From Rhizophagus irregularis (taxonomy: Eukaryota > Glomeromycota > Glomeromycetes > Glomerales > Glomeraceae), in contig NC_089438.1 in NCBI RefSeq assembly GCF_026210795.1, positions 3,617,501-3,681,500 of the forward strand: a stretch of DNA of 64,000 bases, read 5' to 3'. Below are positions 58,750-64,000 of this stretch, piece after piece; the stretch's first letter is position 1; every line of letters starts with the position of its first letter. The notes under the pieces were generated by a model that saw nothing but the letters and a program-made list of their open reading frames with translations, made no database searches and had not been told where the DNA came from. The position numbers and the translations under genes were made by a program.

Positions 58750-60791
58750 AATATAAAATCTTGAATAGATAAATATATTATACCAATAGATATTCAATGA
58801 ATAATGTTAATTATATGTATATTATTATTTTTTAAATTTATTATTATTATTATTATGTTTTTTTTAATTCCTATTACTTCAATGATTTTAGTTAGTATTC
58901 ATAACAATATTTTAGTATAGGTTTATATATAAATGTACTATATTTATATCTCATTTTATTTTGTTTATTATTTTATATATTAGTTATTCATAAATAACAA
59001 TTTGATCATGGTTGAAAGAAGTTTTTTTTTTGAATGAAATGATAAACTTTAATGTATTGTTATATTGTACTATACATAGGGTCCGAATATTAATACCATC
59101 TTAATATATATATATATGTTTTGCTATAAATTACCTAAAATAATTACACTCTCATATTGCTCATTAAGGAATTTGACTTTATGGCTTTCATGAGACTATA
59201 AATTGAAATGTACCAGAAAAATAGATAAATTGACAGCAAAAATAATGCGTATACAATCAGTATGCATAATCTTCGTAAAGGCGCATTCTGATCCAATCTC
59301 ACGTTTATATGATTTCTAATTAATTAATTTATTCACTATAAAGGCACATCATCAAAGTTAAAATGTAATTTCACATAGAACGTAAAGACTATAATGCTGG
59401 TCGGAATTACAATTAGTGTCGGCCGGCGCTATCAATCATCTTTTTTTCCTTAATATAAACAAAGGTGTAATATTTATTTATTTCGTAATAAAATAGAAAG
59501 AATAAATATTTTAGAATTAATCATTTTAACGAACTTAATTTGGAATATCGTTAACAAATATAATTTATAATCGAGATTACATTTATGGATATTTTTACTC
59601 TTTTATTATTTTGAAAATCATAAACAAACATGTCGCGATCAAACTTTTTTTTTTTATATTTATTTATTCATTATTCTATTAATATAACAATGATAAATAA
59701 TTGAGTATCAACGTCAAATTATTCATAAAATTTTCATAAAAGAATATACTTAATCAATTTTCCTAAAAATACAGTATTTTTATTTCTTCTTTTTTTTTTT
59801 ATTTTTAAAAGTCCCCTTTCGTTTTTTTTTTCTTAAAAATTCCCATGGTTTTGGATTTATAAGGTTTTATAAATGATATGATTGAACATAAAAAAAAATA
59901 TTAAATGATGGGCTTCAACCATTACACAACATTACGCCACGACGGCACGACGTCGCCACGTATTAGTTATTTACTGATCTAGTAGTATATAAATTTTGGT
60001 TTATCATCAGAATATTCTACAATGCAAAATATTTTGATGTTTTTTTAATCGTCTTTTGGATTTTCTCCAAACTTATGCATAGACAAAAAAACAAAATTTA
60101 TAAAATTTTTGCGCATGACTAAATCGCACATTGTGGTAAAATTTTTAAATGATAAAAATTTTTGTACAATACATAAAAGTTTGTGATTATTTATTGTCAA
60201 CTACAATATTTACCTAAAAAGTCGTATACGACTATACGCGATCAATTTATTAATAATGATCTTAATTACAGTAAGAATCTATTTCTCAAATGTTTCAGTT
60301 CATAATAACAACCTTCTGAAAATAAAAATATTTACATACTAGTTAATATACAAGACATTTGTCCTGTAAAAAAAAAAAAATAATAATTAAACTTAAAAGC
60401 AAGAAACGTTCATTACTCGCTTTAATCAAATTTAATATCTTATATTTCTTTGCTAAATTGCTTTGTATAAAATAAATTTTGATCGAATTATTTATAGAGT
60501 TTATATTATGATAACTTACTGTTACATACAATGTATAAAAATAAAATTAATCCAAGAATGAAGTAAAATATTTAGAAATTTAAAATTATTTATAAAAATC
60601 TAAAAATTATTATTTTTTCAAATGTAAATAAAATTTTTTAAGATTTTCCTTATGAAAATTATTACTTAGTTTGAACAATAATCATTAAAAATTTTATTAT
60701 TTTATACCGGAAATAACCGTTCCATTATAATTTATTATAATGTAATTTCTAATTTAATAAAACTCTTTGATTTTCTAAAATAAAACCTACA
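58750..60791. other. Noncoding spacer
   Basis: AT-rich, no gene. Poly-T tracts near 59650 and 59790. A short G+C-rich patch at 59395-59440 (CTGGTCGGAATTAC...GTCGGCCGGCGC) resembles words in other repeats here (GGCCGG near 45440) and may be a repeat fragment. Confidence 0.4.
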
Positions 60792-60859
60792 TTGACTCGT
60801 GTAGTACCTACGATCATTGGGTTACACACAATTAACTTTGATAAGTTAGTCCAACAGGG

Positions 60860-61005
60860 CGGACATCCTCATATTAAGCCTGAAGGAACTCCTTTAGAAT
60901 ATAAAAATTTAATGAAACAAAGCTGGAATGCTGGTCCATCAAAAAGACCTGATATACACCCACTTTTAGATGAAATGGATAAGCTTAATCTAATTATCAA
61001 ACTAA
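60860..61005 (+). pseudogene. Kinase C-lobe relic
   Basis: The plus strand encodes HIKPEGTPLEYKNLMKQSWN followed by AGPSKRPDIHPLLDEMDKLN. This is the last helices of a TKL-like kinase domain and is close to GTPSEYKNLMKQCWDADPSKRPD in the gene at 61987-64000. Nothing of the N-lobe or catalytic loop precedes it, and the frame runs into unrelated sequence on both sides. The Cys-to-Ser and Asp-to-Gly changes (SWNAG for CWDAD) show decay. Confidence 0.75.
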
Positions 61006-61064
61006 TGAATTGGAACGTCCTGGTGGTAAGATTTTTTTTCTATAAGAGTCGAAATTTTATTTAA

Positions 61065-61986
61065 CTTTTAAAGGTTATTAAATTATTATATTTTTAAATA
61101 AAAACATTTGGATATCTAGGCACAAATTATTAGGAACCTGGGTAAAGTTACCGGTAAGGAATTAACGTTAATGCTGGTAATGGTTTGACTTGGAATTATG
61201 TAATTCTGCCCATCGGTTAATTTCCCGGTTAAATGTAGTTGTTTTCATATTATTGTGGTCGAAGTTTTCCTTACTTAGCACTTTATCTAATTCCTATTTT
61301 AATTTTAGATCAAATCAGAAATCAAAAGTCTGTATATATATCATATACTATTATAATCATTATATAAAAATTTTATTAATAAAATTTTTTCGTGGTAATC
61401 GGGTAATCGGTAATAGAAGTGGTGTGATAATGTAGTTTTTTTTTTATTAATCATATTCTTTAGATTGCCAAACATTTTTTTTTCGTCATTTTCTAATTTC
61501 TTCAATATTATGTTACATTACGTTACTATATTTTCTTGTTTAATATATACTAAATTGATTTATACATCTGTATAAAGGACTATATTATGAAAATATCTGC
61601 TCATGTTTAATCAATAAAGTATTTTAAAAAAAAAGGATAACGAGAAAAAAGAAATTTTTTAAATATATATTATATGATATATATGACGTATGTATTCCCT
61701 TTTTTTAACCACATATCCACAATAGTGGATGCATGAAAAGTTATAGACATTTAAAAATATAAAATTTATTTAATAAAAACATATTCAGTTTGCACATATG
61801 ATATTTTACTAATATAAATAACATAAAGATAAAAAAAAAAATAAAAAATAAAAAAATAAACTATTCAAATTACAAATTAAGAATCTTGTAGAAATCTCAT
61901 CAAGTCATAGTGTTTAAATAATTTATGATAAGAAAAAAAAATCAGGTGTAATAATGTCGGTTATCTAATTTGTAATTCTTCTGTAT
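61065..61986. other. Noncoding spacer between the kinase relic and the kinase gene tail
   Basis: AT-rich. A GGTAA/TTACC-rich patch at 61135-61230 (GTTACCGGTAAGG, GGTTAATTTCCCGG), with GGTAATCGGGTAATCGG near 61395, may be a repeat fragment; a similar GGGTAATCGGGTA word stands near 19880. No gene seen. Confidence 0.35.
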
Positions 61987-64000
61987 TTAAATATCTAAAA
62001 TAAAGAAAAAAAATATATTACGTTAAATTTGGTAATTTAAGAGGTAAATTTTAAACATTTTAAAAAATAATTCTTACTTTCAGGAAGTTCCAATTCATCT
62101 TGTTCTTCTGAATGAAGATTTGGATTATTATGTGCTTCAACTTCATCTATCAAATATAAATTAAAATTTAAAATCAAATAATTATTTTAAGAATTTAAAT
62201 AATTGTTTTATCATACCATTATCATTAATATGAAGTTTCTTTATTCGCTTTCGCATTGATTCAACCTTATAATCATCATCTAAATAATAAATCATGTTCA
62301 ATATTGTAATAAAATTAACATATTTAAATTATTTTACTTGCCATTTTTTGAGGTTATTTTAAATACATTGGATAACTTTTTGTTGCTAACTAAATAATCA
62401 TCAATATAAGTTATTCATTTATTTGATTATTTTAAAACAAAATGTAATTCAATTACCTTTAAATATGCTATTTACTTTTGAAGTACTATTTTTCTTACTA
62501 CTTGATTTATTAAAATCATCAACTAAAAAAAGCAAAATAAGTCAATAAACAACACTTCATTATATAGTAATATTTAACATAAATGTAATTGCACTTACTA
62601 TTATTAGGAATATAAAAAACATAAGATTTATTACTATGAAATGCTTTAAAAAAAAATTAACCCTTATTACCATAAATATTTATAGATTAAAATTATAAAT
62701 TTTATTTAATTTGTACCTTCTTGTTCTTCTATTATTATTTAAATAAAAAAATAAACATTATTAATTAAATATATTAATACACTTTTAAAGAAATTAAACA
62801 AAAAGGTTAATAAATCGATAAATACCTTCTGTCGCATTTCTTGGTTCAGGAAGATTATCAAATTGATGAAGTTTACTTGTAAATAGTTTGCTACTGCTGG
62901 TACAATTTTCCATATCAAAATTATTATTTTCTTCTAGTTGGGTTAATGATTCATTTGATTTACTTTGATAAAATAAATTAATATCTTTAATTTTATTTTC
63001 AAGTGTAATAGTATCAGGTCTTTTTGATGGATCAGCATCCCAACATTGCTTCATTAAATTTTTATATTCTGAAGGAGTTCCTGGTACAATTTTTGGTCTT
63101 ATGCCATTAACAACATTCATTGCTAGATCATAATCATGTTCATAATTATTAAATGGTGGTTGTCCTGATGAAACTTCCCACATAAGCATTGCAATACTAT
63201 AAATATCGGATTTAAAAGTCTGTTCTTTTCCAATAATAACCTCAGTTGCCATATAAGGAAGATTTCCATATATACTTTTTAATGGTTTATCTGCAGGTCC
63301 ACAAAATCCAAGATCACTAATAAAAAATCTATCTTTAAATAATATATTTCCAGAATGCAAATCTCTATGAATTGCATTTTCATCGTGAATCCTTCTAAGT
63401 GCACTTATTATATCAGTAATAATTTGGATTCTTTCTTTCCATGTAAGTTTTTTATGATTTTGTTGTAAATATTTTCTTAAGTCTATATAAAATTTATTCA
63501 TTACAAGCATATAATCTCTATTTGATGGATCTTGTGTTAATCCATAACATTGGGCAATATCACTCCATTTATTGCTTATATTTAAATGTGATTTAGCCTA
63601 TAAAATAAACCATTATAAAATTTTCAAATTAATTTGTCAACTGTTTTAATATTCAGATTACAAACCTCTTCAATCCAATTTTGATTTGCATTTTCAACAT
63701 TTTCTAATCTTTTAAGTACTACAATTTGGCTTCCAAATCTCTTTAATTGTTGCCCTTCAGAATCCCATTCAGCAAAATTCCCATTAATCCGTATTGCCGT
63801 ATAAATTTCTGAAAATCCACCTTTTGTTAAGTATTCAATATTTTGTAGATTATTATATGGAATCCATTCTGGTATTAGTCTTGGATAAATTGTCTTCATT
63901 TGACATTCTTGTATTAAATTATCAATAATAACATTTCCAGATGTCCAATTTGAAAATTTTACTTTTAAATAATTTCGAACACAAATTTCACAATATGTTG
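61987..64000 (-). CDS. TKL-like protein kinase, 5' end beyond the window
   Basis: Exons visible: 63666 to the window edge, 62826-63597, 62717-62728, 62599-62643, 62457-62522, 62342-62389, 62217-62279, 62078-62146 and about 61987-61994. The first has the end of the Cys-rich head (CEICVRNYLKVKF), NWTSGN, the glycine loop TKGGFSEIY and VVLKRL. The second has the catalytic loop HRDLHSGN, DLGF in place of DFG, YMATEV in place of APE, and QCWDADPSKRPD, then the tail FTSKLHQFDNLPEPRNATEG. With HRD and the Asp of DLG kept, activity is plausible. The six tail exons encode a polar, charged stretch (SSSKKNSTSKVNS, MRKRIKKLHIND, HSEEQDELELPE). One of their introns has a GC donor. The final exon and stop are less certain. 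Confidence 0.75.

Noticed and set aside
1-64000. tRNA, rRNA or CRISPR arrays
   Set aside because: No cloverleaf with a GGTTCRANTCC arm, no rRNA-like G+C-rich conserved block, and no regularly spaced identical repeats were found.

Overview
The window looks like nuclear DNA of an arbuscular mycorrhizal fungus (Glomeromycotina, most like Rhizophagus). It is very AT-rich, with short AT-rich introns. Its genes belong to families that are hugely expanded in that lineage: TKL-like kinases with an N-terminal Cys-rich (zinc-ribbon-like) segment and a WTSGN motif, F-box proteins, BTB-BACK-TLDc proteins and large GTPase/vWA proteins. Genes sit between many mobile-element remnants. The taxonomic call is inference from gene content; no marker gene is present.

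Layout. 1-6.2 kb: a broken kinase (minus strand) and noncoding DNA. 6.2-29.6 kb: four single-exon F-box paralogues, all on the plus strand (6379-7911, 11126-12712, 20339-21895, 28043-29614), which share an upstream promoter block and 3' flank. Between them lie a retrocopy with a poly(A) tail, purine-rich tracts, a fold-back element with a 9-bp target duplication, a minus-strand locus with three kinase modules that splice in frame into one 1264-residue protein (15534-19855), an inserted repeat element, and a plus-strand kinase gene (25076-26770).

31.8-46.5 kb (minus strand): a degenerate BTB-BACK-TLDc gene, a probable retrocopy, and a very large gene for a GBP/VLIG-like GTPase joined to a Cys-rich region and a vWA domain. 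A LINE-like ORF1 element, flanked by a 16-17 bp target duplication, sits in the P-loop codons of that gene. The element itself carries two nested MITEs. The host gene also has stops and frameshifts, so it is dead here.

46.5-52.2 kb is noncoding. 52.2-58.7 kb (plus strand) is a 15-exon gene for a sacsin-like/DUF3684-type GHKL-ATPase protein with an internal tandem duplication and a GC-AG intron. 58.7-62 kb is noncoding apart from a kinase relic. 62-64 kb is the 3' part of another kinase gene (minus strand, running off the right edge), whose tail is built from six short phase-1 exons.

The genes do not form an obvious pathway. The common theme is lineage-specific expansion by tandem duplication, of whole genes (F-box), of modules inside a gene (kinases, GHKL protein) and by retrotransposition, followed by decay.
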